55,810 nucleotides of DNA. Source: an uncultured Oligella sp. (lineage in GTDB: Bacteria > Pseudomonadota > Gammaproteobacteria > Burkholderiales > Burkholderiaceae_B). Each line of letters starts with the position of its first letter. The stretch's first letter is position 1. The notes under the pieces are model-generated. The model made no database searches. It was not told the origin of the DNA and saw only the letters and a list, made by a program, of their open reading frames with translations. Positions 29,429 to 38,369 of this stretch are shown piece after piece. A program made the position numbers and the translations under genes. The stretch covers positions 1-55,810 of the forward strand of contig CANROD010000010.1 in NCBI GenBank assembly GCA_947632105.1, in the 5' to 3' direction.

Positions 29429-29462
29429 GACCGCCGGTATTCTGGCGGTCATCTTCTTTTTA
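29429..29462 (+). terminator. Hairpin terminator between rpsP and rimM
   Basis: GACCGCC (29429-29435) pairs with GGCGGTC (29444-29450), followed by ATCTTCTTTTT. It may attenuate rather than stop transcription, since S16 is needed in far larger amounts than RimM and TrmD. Confidence 0.75.
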
Positions 29463-29485
29463 CAACATAGTAAAAGCGGCATTTG

Positions 29486-30154
29486 ATGGCAAAGTCATTT
29501 TCTAATAAGGCGCAAGCCGACACAGCAGCTCCTACTGATTTGGTCGAGTTAGGTCATATCACGGGGGCTTTTGGTGTTCGAGGCATGGTTAAGATCAAGC
29601 CATACTCAGCCGATTCTATATTGCCAGAGGTCAAGAAGGCCTGGTGGTTGCAGCGCCGTCGCTTGCCGGTTGCTCGTGGGGTTCAGTCTATTGTGACAGA
29701 GGAGCCGTATCGTTCGGTGCAGGTAACACATTGTCGTTGGCATTCTGATAGTTTGATTGCCTCGTTTGAGGGGGTTAATGATCGTGACTTGGCTGATGAC
29801 CTTAAGGGTATGGTGATCTCAGTATCACGCGCAGATTTTCCTACAGAGGGCTCTGATGAGTTCTATTGGGTAGATTTGGTCGGTTGCTGGGTTTATACCG
29901 TTGATGGTCAGTCTGAGGGCTCTGGCTCTGAGGTTTTGATGGGTCAGGTGAGCGAGTTATCAGATAATGGTGTTCATGCTGTGCTGCATGTCGAGCGCTA
30001 TGTCGAAAGTTCTGATGGTGCTGCAGAGGCGCAGCCACTGCTCACCGCTAAGGGACAGCGACAGCAGAGCTTAGTGCCTTTTGTTGAAGCGCATGTATTA
30101 GACGTTGATTTAGTTAATCAGCGAATTAAGGTTGATTGGCCGCTGGATTTCTAA
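29486..30154 (+). CDS. rimM: Ribosome maturation factor RimM
   Basis: 16S rRNA-processing factor (222 residues) that binds S19 and aids assembly of the 30S head. The N-terminal RimM domain shows [21 protein letters not shown]; the PRC-barrel region has [14 protein letters not shown] and a C-terminal [21 protein letters not shown]. The ATG at 29486 is preferred to a TTG one codon earlier. It overlaps trmD by one base (TAATG). Confidence 0.95.
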   Translation: MAKSFSNKAQADTAAPTDLVELGHITGAFGVRGMVKIKPYSADSILPEVKKAWWLQRRRLPVARGVQSIVTEEPYRSVQVTHCRWHSDSLIASFEGVNDRDLADDLKGMVISVSRADFPTEGSDEFYWVDLVGCWVYTVDGQSEGSGSEVLMGQVSELSDNGVHAVLHVERYVESSDGAAEAQPLLTAKGQRQQSLVPFVEAHVLDVDLVNQRIKVDWPLDF

Positions 30155-30897
30155 TGCAGGTCAATGTTATTAGTCTATTTCCTCCGATGTTTGATGTGCT
30201 TACTCTCATGGGTGTTACCGGTAGAGCGCATGAGCAAGGGAAGTGGTCTCTAAATACTTGGAATCCACGCAGCTACACGCACGATGTGCACAAGACTGTC
30301 GACGACCGACCTTATGGTGGCGGTCCCGGCATGCTTATGTTGGCTCAGCCTTTGGTTGATTCAATCAATGATATTAGGCAGCAACAGGAGTCTACTGGTC
30401 CAGTTATTTTGTTAAGCCCTATTGGCCAGCCATTTACGCAGTCTAAGGCTCAGGAATTAGCCCAATTGCCTAGGGTTACGTTTGTTTGTGGTCGTTATGA
30501 GGGTATTGATCAGCGCTTTATCGATCGCTATGTTGATGAAGAAATCTCGCTTGGTGATTTTGTGCTGTCAGGTGGTGAGGTTGCGGCATTAGCTGTTTTA
30601 GATGCCACTATTCGTTTATTACCTGGCGTGTTAAATGATCATCAGTCAGCACTACAAGATTCCTTTCATGATGAGTTGTCGGGCTTGCTGGATTGTGAGC
30701 ATTACACGAGACCTGAGGTTTTTGAGGGTACGTCAGTGCCGTCGGTGTTACTTTCAGGGCATCATGCCAATATTGCTCAGTGGCGACGTGAGCGTTCGTT
30801 GGTGTTGACGGCAGATCGACGTCCTGACCTTCTTGAAAAGGCCAAAGAAAAAGGTCTTTTGTCTAAAAAAGATCTGCTTTTTTTGCAGCAATTGTAA
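30154..30897 (+). CDS. trmD: tRNA (guanine-N1)-methyltransferase
   Basis: SPOUT methyltransferase (247 residues) that makes m1G37 in tRNAs, which prevents +1 frameshifting. It starts [13 protein letters not shown] and has [13 protein letters not shown], the AdoMet trefoil-knot segments [12 protein letters not shown] and [14 protein letters not shown], and the C-terminal [20 protein letters not shown]. The ATG shares a base with the rimM stop. rplS, which usually follows trmD, is not present downstream. Confidence 0.96.
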   Translation: MQVNVISLFPPMFDVLTLMGVTGRAHEQGKWSLNTWNPRSYTHDVHKTVDDRPYGGGPGMLMLAQPLVDSINDIRQQQESTGPVILLSPIGQPFTQSKAQELAQLPRVTFVCGRYEGIDQRFIDRYVDEEISLGDFVLSGGEVAALAVLDATIRLLPGVLNDHQSALQDSFHDELSGLLDCEHYTRPEVFEGTSVPSVLLSGHHANIAQWRRERSLVLTADRRPDLLEKAKEKGLLSKKDLLFLQQL

Positions 30898-30966
30898 GCC
30901 TTGCTTGATAATTTGCCACTTGTCCTCATCTGCTTCTAATATCATTCAAATTTTGAGGAATATATT

Positions 30967-31965
30967 ATGCAGGCTTATTCAGTTTTGGACTTCTCATCAA
31001 TTGCAGAGGGTGAAGGTTCTAGAGAGGCGTTAGCGAAGTCATTGCGGTTGGCGCAGGCAGCTGAGGATAGTGGTTATCATCGTTTTTGGATGGCCGAACA
31101 TCACAATTTCCCTGCAATTGCTAGTTCTGCAACCTCTGTTGCTCTGGCTTCTATCGGTGCTGGGACTAAGTCTATACGCATTGGGGCGGGCGGCGTTATG
31201 CTGCCAAACCATTCGCCTTTAATCATTGCAGAGCAATTTGGTACCTTAGATGCACTTTATCCAGGTCGTGTGGACTTAGGTTTAGGTCGAGCTCCTGGCA
31301 CTGATCAGGCGACTGCGCGTGCTTTACGTCGTGATTTACGAGCGGCGGCTGAGTCATTTCCTGAGGATGTTCAGGAGCTGCAAATGTACCTTGGTGAGCC
31401 GCAAGAGGGGCAGAGGGTACGTGCCTATCCAGGGGTAGGTTCAGAAGTGCAGACTTGGGTTTTGGGCTCTAGTTTGTATGGTGCTCAATTAGCTGCATAT
31501 TTAGGTGTTCCTTATTCATTCGCTTCGCACTTTGCGCCAAATATGTTGCATGATGCTTTGCGAGTTTATCGTCAGCAATTCAAGCCATCAGTATATGCTC
31601 AAAAGCCTCATGCTATGCCTGCGGTTAATATGGTGGTTGCTGAGACAGACGAAGAGGCGCGTTATTGGTTTAGTACGCATCAACAGAGTGTGTTGGCTTT
31701 ATTTCGCAACCGCAGTGAAAAGTTACAAGCGCCGATCGAGGGCTTCTATGACTCATTAAATGTCTCAGAGCAACATGCGGTAGATGGTCATTTGCGTTTT
31801 TCTTTTGTGGGATCGGAAAAAACAGTTGCTTTTCAATTAGAGCAGTTTTTGGAGAAAGTGCCGGTTGATGAATTGATGGTGCATGCTCGTTTGTTTGATG
31901 TTGATGTGCGTATTGAGTCATTGCGTCGTAGTGCCAAGGTATTAGAGCAATTTGTGAGTAATTGA
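30967..31965 (+). CDS. LLM-class flavin-dependent oxidoreductase (MsnO8-like)
   Basis: Luciferase-like monooxygenase family protein of 332 residues, with an (alpha/beta)8 barrel expected to use FMN. Signature segments are YSVLDFSSIAEG at the start, HRFWMAEHHNFPAIASSATSV, IRIGAGGVMLPNHSPLIIAEQFGTL and VDLGLGRAPGTDQ. These match the widespread 'MsnO8' subgroup whose substrates are unknown. It is monocistronic, with a short AGGA ribosome site. Confidence 0.9.
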   Translation: MQAYSVLDFSSIAEGEGSREALAKSLRLAQAAEDSGYHRFWMAEHHNFPAIASSATSVALASIGAGTKSIRIGAGGVMLPNHSPLIIAEQFGTLDALYPGRVDLGLGRAPGTDQATARALRRDLRAAAESFPEDVQELQMYLGEPQEGQRVRAYPGVGSEVQTWVLGSSLYGAQLAAYLGVPYSFASHFAPNMLHDALRVYRQQFKPSVYAQKPHAMPAVNMVVAETDEEARYWFSTHQQSVLALFRNRSEKLQAPIEGFYDSLNVSEQHAVDGHLRFSFVGSEKTVAFQLEQFLEKVPVDELMVHARLFDVDVRIESLRRSAKVLEQFVSN

Positions 31966-32046
31966 TTTTTTTTAGTACTTTTTTGTAAGCAAAAGGGGAC
32001 TAAGTTTAGGTTTTTAATGACATTTTAGTAAAAGTTCTCAAAAAAT

Positions 32047-32080
32047 AGCCCTTTAAATTTGTCTTTAAATGGCTTATAAT
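32047..32080 (+). promoter_or_regulatory. Promoter with overlapping inverted repeat, phosphatase-like gene
   Basis: TTTAAA (32052-32057), a 17-base spacer and TATAAT (32075-32080). The inverted repeat AGCC-c-TTTAAA (32047-32057) / TTTAAA-t-GGCT (32064-32074) covers the -35 and spacer and ends at the -10, an operator-like placement. The start codon lies 68 bases downstream. Confidence 0.45.
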
Positions 32081-32147
32081 ATTTCCCTTTAGTTTTGTCA
32101 AATCGAGTCATAACTTTTTTACAATTTTTTAAAGATATTAAGTATAT

Positions 32148-32639
32148 ATGGTAACAAAAGTGCTTTTTGTAAGTATGGGGGGTCTTTGTCGCGCGCCAGG
32201 TGCTGCCGGTGTCTTACGCCATATGCTGCAGGAAGCGGATTTGTCTGATACTATTTCTGTGGACTCGGCGGCAACTCATAATTACCATTTAGGTGATGCG
32301 CCCGATGGTCGGGTGCAATTTGTTTGTCGCAGACGTGGTTATGATCTAAGTGATATGCAGGTTAGGCAAATTACTTTAGAGGATTTTCGTGATTACGATA
32401 TGATTTTAGCCATGGATTGGGAAAATCTTTCCTATATGCAGCAAATATGTCCGCGTCCTTTGCATCATAAGCTGATGCTGCTTATGCGTTTTGCCAATGA
32501 CTACGAAGAAGCGACGGTGCCGGATCCTTTTTACGGTGGCCTGGATAGCTTCAATAAGACGCTCGACTATCTCGAGGATGCCTCTCAGGGGGTATTTGAG
32601 GTAGTGAGTCGCCGCACTAAGCCTTATCAAGTTGCTTAG
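32148..32639 (+). CDS. Low-molecular-weight tyrosine phosphatase homologue, nucleophile replaced
   Basis: Protein of 163 residues with the LMW protein-tyrosine-phosphatase fold. The P-loop normally reads C-x-G-N-x-C-R-S. Here it reads SMGGLCRAP at residues 9-17: the nucleophilic Cys is Ser9 (codon AGT), the conserved Asn is Gly12 and the Ser after Arg15 is Ala16. Arg15, the second Cys (C14) and the general-acid motif (P)DP at D126 remain. The frame is intact, which suggests a maintained pseudophosphatase or a recent loss. In relatives such as Bordetella, as I recall, an active version stands next to iscR. No clear ribosome site precedes the ATG. Confidence 0.85.
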   Translation: MVTKVLFVSMGGLCRAPGAAGVLRHMLQEADLSDTISVDSAATHNYHLGDAPDGRVQFVCRRRGYDLSDMQVRQITLEDFRDYDMILAMDWENLSYMQQICPRPLHHKLMLLMRFANDYEEATVPDPFYGGLDSFNKTLDYLEDASQGVFEVVSRRTKPYQVA

Positions 32640-32646
32640 TTGCTTA

Positions 32647-32701
32647 CTAAGTATATGCTGAGTTGGCTTTGTGTTAGCAATGGTCATCTGCATATACTTA
32701 G
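32647..32701. terminator. Long hairpin after the phosphatase-like gene
   Basis: CTAAGTATATGC (32647-32658) and GCATATACTTAG (32690-32701) are perfect 12-base arms with a 31-base loop. A pyrimidine-rich tail ending in TTTTTG follows about 20 bases later. It is probably a terminator, but the long loop and the AT-rich palindromic arms would also fit a regulatory site. Confidence 0.5.
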
Positions 32702-32811
32702 AGCATTTAATTTTCTCCCTCTTTTTGTTTCTTTGGTGTTTCTGCTACAAAATTAACTGATTATTTTTTACTATCGAATTAATAGCCTAGTAATTTAGTA
32801 TGGTAATTGTT

Positions 32812-32836
32812 ATACTTGAGTAAATTACTCGGGTAT
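32812..32836 (+). promoter_or_regulatory. IscR-type binding site 1 upstream of iscR
   Basis: The 25 bases from ATACTTGAG at 32812 to CGGGTAT at 32836 form a near-perfect palindrome. It matches the layout of the type 1 IscR consensus (ATA-rich ends, inner GAGT/ACTC arms, AT-rich centre). It lies about 92 bases before the iscR ATG. Confidence 0.72.
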
Positions 32837-32886
32837 GGTCTATCCTTAGGTTAGTTTAGCGTTTTAGTTCAAAATTTTTTGTTCGT

Positions 32887-32911
32887 ATACTTGAGTAAAA
32901 CAGTGGGATTT
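32887..32911 (+). promoter_or_regulatory. IscR-type binding site 2 and probable iscR -10
   Basis: A second site starts with the identical left half ATACTTGAGTAAA; its right half (CAGTGGGATTT) is degenerate. It overlaps a TATACT -10-like hexamer at 32886-32891, so binding here should block the iscR promoter, as expected for autorepression by [2Fe-2S]-IscR. Confidence 0.6.
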
Positions 32912-32927
32912 AGTTTAGGAGCTATAT

Positions 32928-33440
32928 ATGCGCTTAACAACAAAAGGTCGTTTCGCAGTTACCGCCATGATTGACTTAGGTTTACGTTATCATAGTGGGC
33001 CAGTAACACTGGCGGCTATTAGTGAGCGACAAAATATTTCTTTATCCTATCTAGAGCAGTTATTTGGTAGACTACGCCGGCATGAGTTGGTTGAAAGTGT
33101 GCGTGGGCCAGGTGGGGGCTATTTATTAGCCCGTTATGCTAGAGATATTAGTGTCGCTGATATTATTTTTGCAGTTGATGAGCCGGTTGATACCACAGCT
33201 TGTGGTAGTAAAAAGGTTTGCGACACAGGCAAGGATGGGGCTATCTCAGGTCATTGCATGACGCATGAGCTTTGGACCGACTTAAATAGACATGTCGTTG
33301 ATTTTCTAGATGCGGTATCTTTGCAAGATTTAGTAGATAAGCAGCGCATGCGCCAGTTAAATAATCAAAACAAATCGATGGGTCACTCAGAGATAGTGAT
33401 GCGCGATCAGACAAGTAGCATCATGTCGAGTGCTATTTGA
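32928..33440 (+). CDS. iscR: Fe-S cluster assembly regulator IscR
   Basis: Rrf2-family winged-helix regulator (170 residues) that represses isc when it carries a [2Fe-2S] cluster. The N-terminus [18 protein letters not shown] and recognition helix [19 protein letters not shown] are typical. Cluster ligands are C92, C98 and C110 with H113 in CMTHELW. The gap between the second and third cysteines is 11 residues, against five in E. coli, a small insert that may be common in this family. A GGAGC ribosome site precedes the ATG. The coding end lies 14 bases before the iscS start. Confidence 0.95.
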   Translation: MRLTTKGRFAVTAMIDLGLRYHSGPVTLAAISERQNISLSYLEQLFGRLRRHELVESVRGPGGGYLLARYARDISVADIIFAVDEPVDTTACGSKKVCDTGKDGAISGHCMTHELWTDLNRHVVDFLDAVSLQDLVDKQRMRQLNNQNKSMGHSEIVMRDQTSSIMSSAI

Positions 33441-33454
33441 TACAGGAGTTATTA

Positions 33455-34669
33455 ATGTCAGTAAAATTACCAATCTATTTTGATTACTCTGCGACAACAC
33501 CGGTTGACCCGCGAGTTGTAGATGCGATGGTACCTTGGTTATACGAGAAATTCGGTAACCCAGCGTCTCGCAGTCATGCTTTCGGCTGGGAAGCAGAGGA
33601 AGCCGTTGAGCAGGCCCGTCAGCATGTGGCTGATCTTATCGGTGCTGATTCGCGTGAGATTATTTGGACTTCAGGTGCTACTGAGTCTGATAACCTTGCA
33701 ATCAAGGGCGTTGCCGAGTTTTATAAGTCTCGCGGTAAGCATTTAATTACTGTAAAGACTGAGCATAAGGCAGTTTTAGACCCTATGCGTGAGCTAGAGC
33801 GTGATGGCTATGAAGTGACTTATTTAGATGTCCAGGAAAATGGCTTAATTGACCTAGAAGAGTTAAAAGCAGCGATGCGTCCTGATACCATTTTAGTATC
33901 TGTTATGTGGGTTAATAACGAGATAGGTGTAGTTCAAGATATTGAAGCCATTGGTGAGCTTTGCCGTGCTAATAAAACCGTTTTTCACGTCGATGGTGCT
34001 CAAGCCGCCGGTAAGGTTGATATTGATTTACAAAAGGTTAAGGTCGATTTATTATCTTTATCTGGTCACAAGGCCTATGCTCCTAAGGGTATTGGTGCTT
34101 TATATGTGCGTCGTAAACCACGTATTCGTTTAGAGGCACAGATGCACGGTGGCGGCCATGAGCGAGGTTTCCGTTCTGGTACTTTAGCGACTCACCAAAT
34201 TGTTGGTATGGGCGAAGCGTTTCGTATCCTTAAAGAGGAAATGGCAACTGAAAATGAGCGTACCCGCGCGTTGCGTGATCGCTTATTAGAAGGTTTAAAA
34301 GAAATCGAAGAGGTTTATGTTAATGGTGATATGGAACAACGTATTGCTGCTAACTTAAATATTAGCTTCAACTATGTTGAGGGAGAGTCTCTGATGATGG
34401 CAATTAGTGATTTAGCAGTATCAAGTGGTTCTGCCTGTACTTCTGCTAGTTTAGAACCGTCATATGTTTTACGAGCACTAGGTCGTGACGATGAGTTAGC
34501 ACATAGCTCTATCCGTTTTACTTTGGGTCGTTTCAACACTGAAGAAGAAGTAGATTACGCCATTAGTGTGATCAAAGGGCAAGTGACTAAGTTACGTGAT
34601 ATGTCACCACTGTGGGACATGCATAAAGCAGGCATTGACCTTAGTACTATTGAGTGGACTGCTCACTAG
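33455..34669 (+). CDS. iscS: Cysteine desulfurase IscS
   Basis: PLP enzyme (404 residues) that takes sulfur from cysteine as a persulfide for Fe-S cluster and tRNA thiolation pathways. It has [20 protein letters not shown] at the start, the PLP-lysine region [12 protein letters not shown] and the mobile catalytic loop [13 protein letters not shown] with C328. The frame is open upstream, but the ATG at 33455 has GGAG eight bases before it and gives the standard N-terminus. Confidence 0.97.
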   Translation: MSVKLPIYFDYSATTPVDPRVVDAMVPWLYEKFGNPASRSHAFGWEAEEAVEQARQHVADLIGADSREIIWTSGATESDNLAIKGVAEFYKSRGKHLITVKTEHKAVLDPMRELERDGYEVTYLDVQENGLIDLEELKAAMRPDTILVSVMWVNNEIGVVQDIEAIGELCRANKTVFHVDGAQAAGKVDIDLQKVKVDLLSLSGHKAYAPKGIGALYVRRKPRIRLEAQMHGGGHERGFRSGTLATHQIVGMGEAFRILKEEMATENERTRALRDRLLEGLKEIEEVYVNGDMEQRIAANLNISFNYVEGESLMMAISDLAVSSGSACTSASLEPSYVLRALGRDDELAHSSIRFTLGRFNTEEEVDYAISVIKGQVTKLRDMSPLWDMHKAGIDLSTIEWTAH

Positions 34670-34718
34670 ATCGTTACGGTCAATCGATTAGAAATTATTT
34701 TATTTAAGGAGTAAGGAC

Positions 34719-35099
34719 ATGGCATATAGCGATAAAGTTCTAGACCATTATGAAAACCCTCGCAACGTTGGTGCTTTCGATGGAGAAGAGGCTGGTGTTG
34801 GTACAGGTATGGTAGGTGCACCAGCATGTGGTGACGTGATGAGATTACAGATTAAGGTTAGCAATACAGGTATCATCGAGGATGCCCGTTTTAAGACCTA
34901 CGGCTGCGGCTCAGCAATCGCGTCTAGTTCATTGATTACGGAGTGGGTCAAGGGTAAAACTTTAGATGAGGCGATGGAAATTAAAAATGCTGCGATTGCA
35001 GAAGAATTAGCATTGCCTCCTGTTAAAATTCACTGCTCAATTCTAGCTGAAGATGCGATTAAAGCAGCAGTCAAGGATTACAAAGAAAAGAACAACTAA
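34719..35099 (+). CDS. iscU: Fe-S cluster scaffold IscU
   Basis: Scaffold protein of 126 residues on which [2Fe-2S] clusters are built. Ligands C37 (GAPACGDVM), C63 (YGCGSAIASSS) and C106 with H105 (KIHCSILAEDAI) are all in place, as is the LPPVK motif recognised by HscA. A strong AAGGAG ribosome site is present. It lies 49 bases after iscS. Confidence 0.97.
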   Translation: MAYSDKVLDHYENPRNVGAFDGEEAGVGTGMVGAPACGDVMRLQIKVSNTGIIEDARFKTYGCGSAIASSSLITEWVKGKTLDEAMEIKNAAIAEELALPPVKIHCSILAEDAIKAAVKDYKEKNN

Positions 35100-35125
35100 T
35101 CGATAGCGATTATTAAGTTCAAAGG

Positions 35126-35165
35126 CTCCGATAGTACTTTTAGGCACTATCGGAGATCCCTCTTT
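35126..35165 (+). terminator. Terminator-like hairpin inside the isc operon
   Basis: CTCCGATAGT (35126-35135) and ACTATCGGAG (35146-35155) form a perfect 10-base stem with a 10-base loop, followed by ATCCCTCTTTTT. It lies between iscU and iscA, so it may lower expression of iscA-hscBA-fdx relative to iscRSU. Confidence 0.7.
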
Positions 35166-35208
35166 TTAGAGGTTGAGTTATTTGAAGTTTAAACGAGAGA
35201 GTTATTTT

Positions 35209-35532
35209 ATGGCAATCACATTAACAGACAAGGCGGCGCAGCATATCCAGAAGTACTTGGATAAGCGTGGTAATGGTTTAGGTTTGCGCTTGGGTGTGCA
35301 GACAACAGGCTGTTCCGGTATGGCATACAAGCTTGAATATGTCGATACGCCTGACAACGATGATCAAGTTTATGAAAGTCACAATATCAAGATTTTTGTG
35401 GATCCTAAGAGCTTAGTCTACATTGAAGGTACAGAGCTAGATTATGTACGTGAAGGCCTCAATGAAGGGTTTAAATTTACAAACCCTAATGAAAAAGCCA
35501 GTTGCGGATGTGGTGAGTCGTTTACCGTTTAG
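35209..35532 (+). CDS. iscA: Fe-S assembly A-type carrier IscA
   Basis: A-type carrier of 107 residues that passes iron or Fe-S clusters to targets. The three ligands are visible: Cys in [13 protein letters not shown] and the C-terminal CGCG in [11 protein letters not shown]. The ATG at 35209 gives [13 protein letters not shown], the standard length and N-terminus, with GAGAGA upstream; a longer frame from 35173 adds an unrelated N-terminus and is not used. Confidence 0.95.
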   Translation: MAITLTDKAAQHIQKYLDKRGNGLGLRLGVQTTGCSGMAYKLEYVDTPDNDDQVYESHNIKIFVDPKSLVYIEGTELDYVREGLNEGFKFTNPNEKASCGCGESFTV

Positions 35533-35574
35533 GTTTACACTTAGAAATATTATCTCAGCTAGCTAGGATATCGC

Positions 35575-36078
35575 GTGAATCAAGATTACTTTGAATTGTT
35601 TGAGTTGCCTGCTCAGTTTGCTATTGATCTTAGTGAGCTAGAGAAGGTTTGGCGTTTTAAATCATCACAAGTACATCCCGACCGTTTTGCTACGGGCTCT
35701 GAAGTAGAGAAGCGTGTAGCGATGCAATGGGCTAGTCTTATTAACGAGGCGTATCAAGTCCTCAAAAACCCCATCAAGCGAGCGACTTATCTTTGTGAAC
35801 AACAGGGAGTCGATATTGCAGCCGAAAGCAATACCTCAATGCCACCAGAGTTTTTGTTTAAGCAACTGGAATGGCGTGAAGGTTTAGATGCCGCCGTTGG
35901 TAATCAGGATGCCTTAGCACAGTTGATGCAGCAGGTTCAGAGCGAAGAGAAGGTATTAAGTCAGGTAGTGGGTGATTTAATTGACCAGAAACAAGATTGG
36001 TTAGCTGCTGCTGAGAAGCTACGTCAGTGGATGTTTATCGATAAATATCGTAGCGAGATTAAAGAGCAAATGGATTAG
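35575..36078 (+). CDS. hscB: Fe-S co-chaperone HscB
   Basis: J-domain protein (167 residues) that delivers IscU to HscA and stimulates its ATPase. It begins MNQDYFELFELPAQF and has the HPD triad in SSQVHPDRFA, then NEAYQVLKNPIKRATYLCEQ. The C-terminal three-helix domain (residues ~85-165) is the IscU-binding part. The start is a GTG with AGGA seven bases upstream. Confidence 0.94.
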   Translation: MNQDYFELFELPAQFAIDLSELEKVWRFKSSQVHPDRFATGSEVEKRVAMQWASLINEAYQVLKNPIKRATYLCEQQGVDIAAESNTSMPPEFLFKQLEWREGLDAAVGNQDALAQLMQQVQSEEKVLSQVVGDLIDQKQDWLAAAEKLRQWMFIDKYRSEIKEQMD

Positions 36079-36113
36079 CTCAAACAAAGAATTAAAAAAG
36101 AAAATTATTATTT

Positions 36114-37973
36114 ATGGCACTTTTACAGATATCTGAACCAGGCGCGTCCCCAATGCCTCACCAGCGTCGTTTGGCGGTCGGAATTGACTTAGGTACGACT
36201 AACTCGTTGGTTGCATTGGTGCGTAGTGGCGTTGCCGAGATTTTGACCGATGAGCATGGCAGGGGTAGTATGCCTTCTGCCGTACGTTTTTTGAAAAATG
36301 GCGAGGTGCAGATTGGTCATGCGGTGATTCAAAGCAAAAGCCGTGATACAGAAAATACTTTTTTCTCTATTAAGCGTTTGATGGGTCGTAACCATACTGA
36401 GGCTAAGCAGATGAATCTGCCTTATAAGTTGATCGACAATGAAGGCTCTATTCGTTTTAGTACATTGCATGGCGAGCGCAGTCCGATTGAGGTATCAGCA
36501 CAAATTTTGGCAAAACTGCGTCAGCAAGCCGAAGATGTATTAGGCGATGATTTAGTGGGTGCCGTTATTACTGTACCAGCTTATTTTGATGATGCACAAC
36601 GCCAGGCCACTCGCGATGCTGCTCGACTTGCCGGTTTAGACGTTTTGCGTTTATTAAATGAACCGACAGCAGCGGCTGTTGCTTACGGTTTAGACAGTGG
36701 TACTGAGGGTGTCTACGCCATTTATGACTTGGGCGGTGGTACTTTTGATATTTCAATTTTAAATTTAAGTAAGGGTGTCTTTGAAGTTTTATCAACCGGT
36801 GGTGACACGCAACTGGGCGGTGATGATTTTGATGATCTGATTGTTGCCGATATCTTAAAGCATCATAAAACAGACGACCTGACTGCTGCTGATTGGCGTT
36901 TGTTAAAGGTTCATGCACGTAAAATACGTGAACGTCTAACAAATCAGACCAAGGCTTTCTTTAAGGTAAGTTTGTCTAACGGACTTAATCTTGACTTAAA
37001 TTATCCTCGTTCACACTTTGAAAATATTGCTCGTAAACTAGTCGAGAAAAGTCTTGATACAGTTAAACAAGCCCTACGTGATGCGGATATGGAGGCATCT
37101 GATGTGCAGGGCGTGGTCATGGTTGGCGGTTCTACGCGTATGCCAATAGTGCGTGATATGGTTGGCGAGCTATTTGGTAAGGAGCCATTAGTTGATATTG
37201 ATCCTGACCAGGTGGTTGCAGTGGGTGCTGCGCTACAGGCTAATAAATTAGCCGGTAATTCATCACCAGGTGAAGATTGGCTATTGCTGGACGTGACGCC
37301 GTTGTCGTTAGGTCTTGAAACGATGGGTGGTTTGGTTGAGAAAGTAATTCCACGTAATAGTACGATCCCGGTAGCGCGAGCTCAGGAGTTTACTACTTAC
37401 AAAGATGGTCAAACGGCAATGGGCATCCACGTGGTGCAGGGTGAGCGTGAGTTAGTAGATGAGTGTCGTTCACTCGCTCGCTTTGATTTGCGTGGCATAC
37501 CTCCAATGGTCGCTGGCGCTGCGCGTATCCGTGTCACTTTCCAGGTCGATGCTGATGGTTTATTAAATGTCACTGCGCGTGAAAAGACGTCAGGTGTAGA
37601 GGCGAATATTACTGTTAAGCCTTCTTATGGTTTATCTGATGATGAGATTACTCGTATGTTGAGTGAGGGTATGCAATCAGCAGATGATGATGCTAAGCAG
37701 CGAGCATTGCGTGAGCAACAGGTAGATGGTGGCCGTCTTGTCGAGTCGATTATCTCCGCACTTAACGAGGATAGCGATTTATTAGACGCTGAGGAAACAG
37801 CTAAAATTCGTGAGGAAGTAGAGTGTTTGCGTCTTCTAGTTCAAGGTGTTGAGGCAGATGATATTCGTGCTCAAATTCAGCGTTTAAGTCATGTTACCGA
37901 TAATTTTGCAGCTAAGCGCATGGACCGTAGTATACGTCGTGCATTATCTGGCAAAAAAGTTGAAGAGTTATAA
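36114..37973 (+). CDS. hscA: Fe-S chaperone HscA
   Basis: Hsp70-family ATPase (619 residues) specialised for IscU. The nucleotide-binding domain shows [37 protein letters not shown] and [13 protein letters not shown]; the linker and substrate domain contain [17 protein letters not shown] and a C-terminal helical lid. The N-terminal lead [10 protein letters not shown] is the usual HscA extension. It lies 35 bases after hscB and 18 before fdx. Confidence 0.96.
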   Translation: MALLQISEPGASPMPHQRRLAVGIDLGTTNSLVALVRSGVAEILTDEHGRGSMPSAVRFLKNGEVQIGHAVIQSKSRDTENTFFSIKRLMGRNHTEAKQMNLPYKLIDNEGSIRFSTLHGERSPIEVSAQILAKLRQQAEDVLGDDLVGAVITVPAYFDDAQRQATRDAARLAGLDVLRLLNEPTAAAVAYGLDSGTEGVYAIYDLGGGTFDISILNLSKGVFEVLSTGGDTQLGGDDFDDLIVADILKHHKTDDLTAADWRLLKVHARKIRERLTNQTKAFFKVSLSNGLNLDLNYPRSHFENIARKLVEKSLDTVKQALRDADMEASDVQGVVMVGGSTRMPIVRDMVGELFGKEPLVDIDPDQVVAVGAALQANKLAGNSSPGEDWLLLDVTPLSLGLETMGGLVEKVIPRNSTIPVARAQEFTTYKDGQTAMGIHVVQGERELVDECRSLARFDLRGIPPMVAGAARIRVTFQVDADGLLNVTAREKTSGVEANITVKPSYGLSDDEITRMLSEGMQSADDDAKQRALREQQVDGGRLVESIISALNEDSDLLDAEETAKIREEVECLRLLVQGVEADDIRAQIQRLSHVTDNFAAKRMDRSIRRALSGKKVEEL

Positions 37974-37991
37974 TTTAGGAGTACCAAGAAG

Positions 37992-38333
37992 ATGCGTAAA
38001 ATTACTGTTTTGCCCCATGAGGAAATTTGTCCTGAGGGTAAAGTGATCGACAATCCACCCACTGATGTTAGTCTTTGTCAGATCCTTTTAGATAATGGCA
38101 TCGAGATGGAGCATGCCTGTGAGATGGTTTGTGCTTGTACGACCTGTCATGTTATCGTTAAGGAGGGGTATGATTCCTTAGAAGAAGCGACAGATGATGA
38201 AGAGGATATGTTAGACAAGGCTTGGGGTCTTACTCTTGAGTCGCGTTTATCGTGTCAAACCTTTGTTCGGGACGAGGATTTAGTGATTGAGATTCCTAAA
38301 TATACTATCAACCTCGCCAAGGAAAATCATTAA
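37992..38333 (+). CDS. fdx: Isc-type [2Fe-2S] ferredoxin
   Basis: Adrenodoxin-type ferredoxin of 113 residues that supplies electrons to IscS/IscU. Cluster ligands are C43, C49 and C52 in HACEMVCACTTCHV, plus the cysteine in RLSCQ near residue 88. It is the last isc gene here; iscX, often next in line, is not seen within the following sequence. Confidence 0.95.
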   Translation: MRKITVLPHEEICPEGKVIDNPPTDVSLCQILLDNGIEMEHACEMVCACTTCHVIVKEGYDSLEEATDDEEDMLDKAWGLTLESRLSCQTFVRDEDLVIEIPKYTINLAKENH

Positions 38334-38369
38334 TTAGTTTAGATAGCGATTTTATGGGGACTCAAGCTG

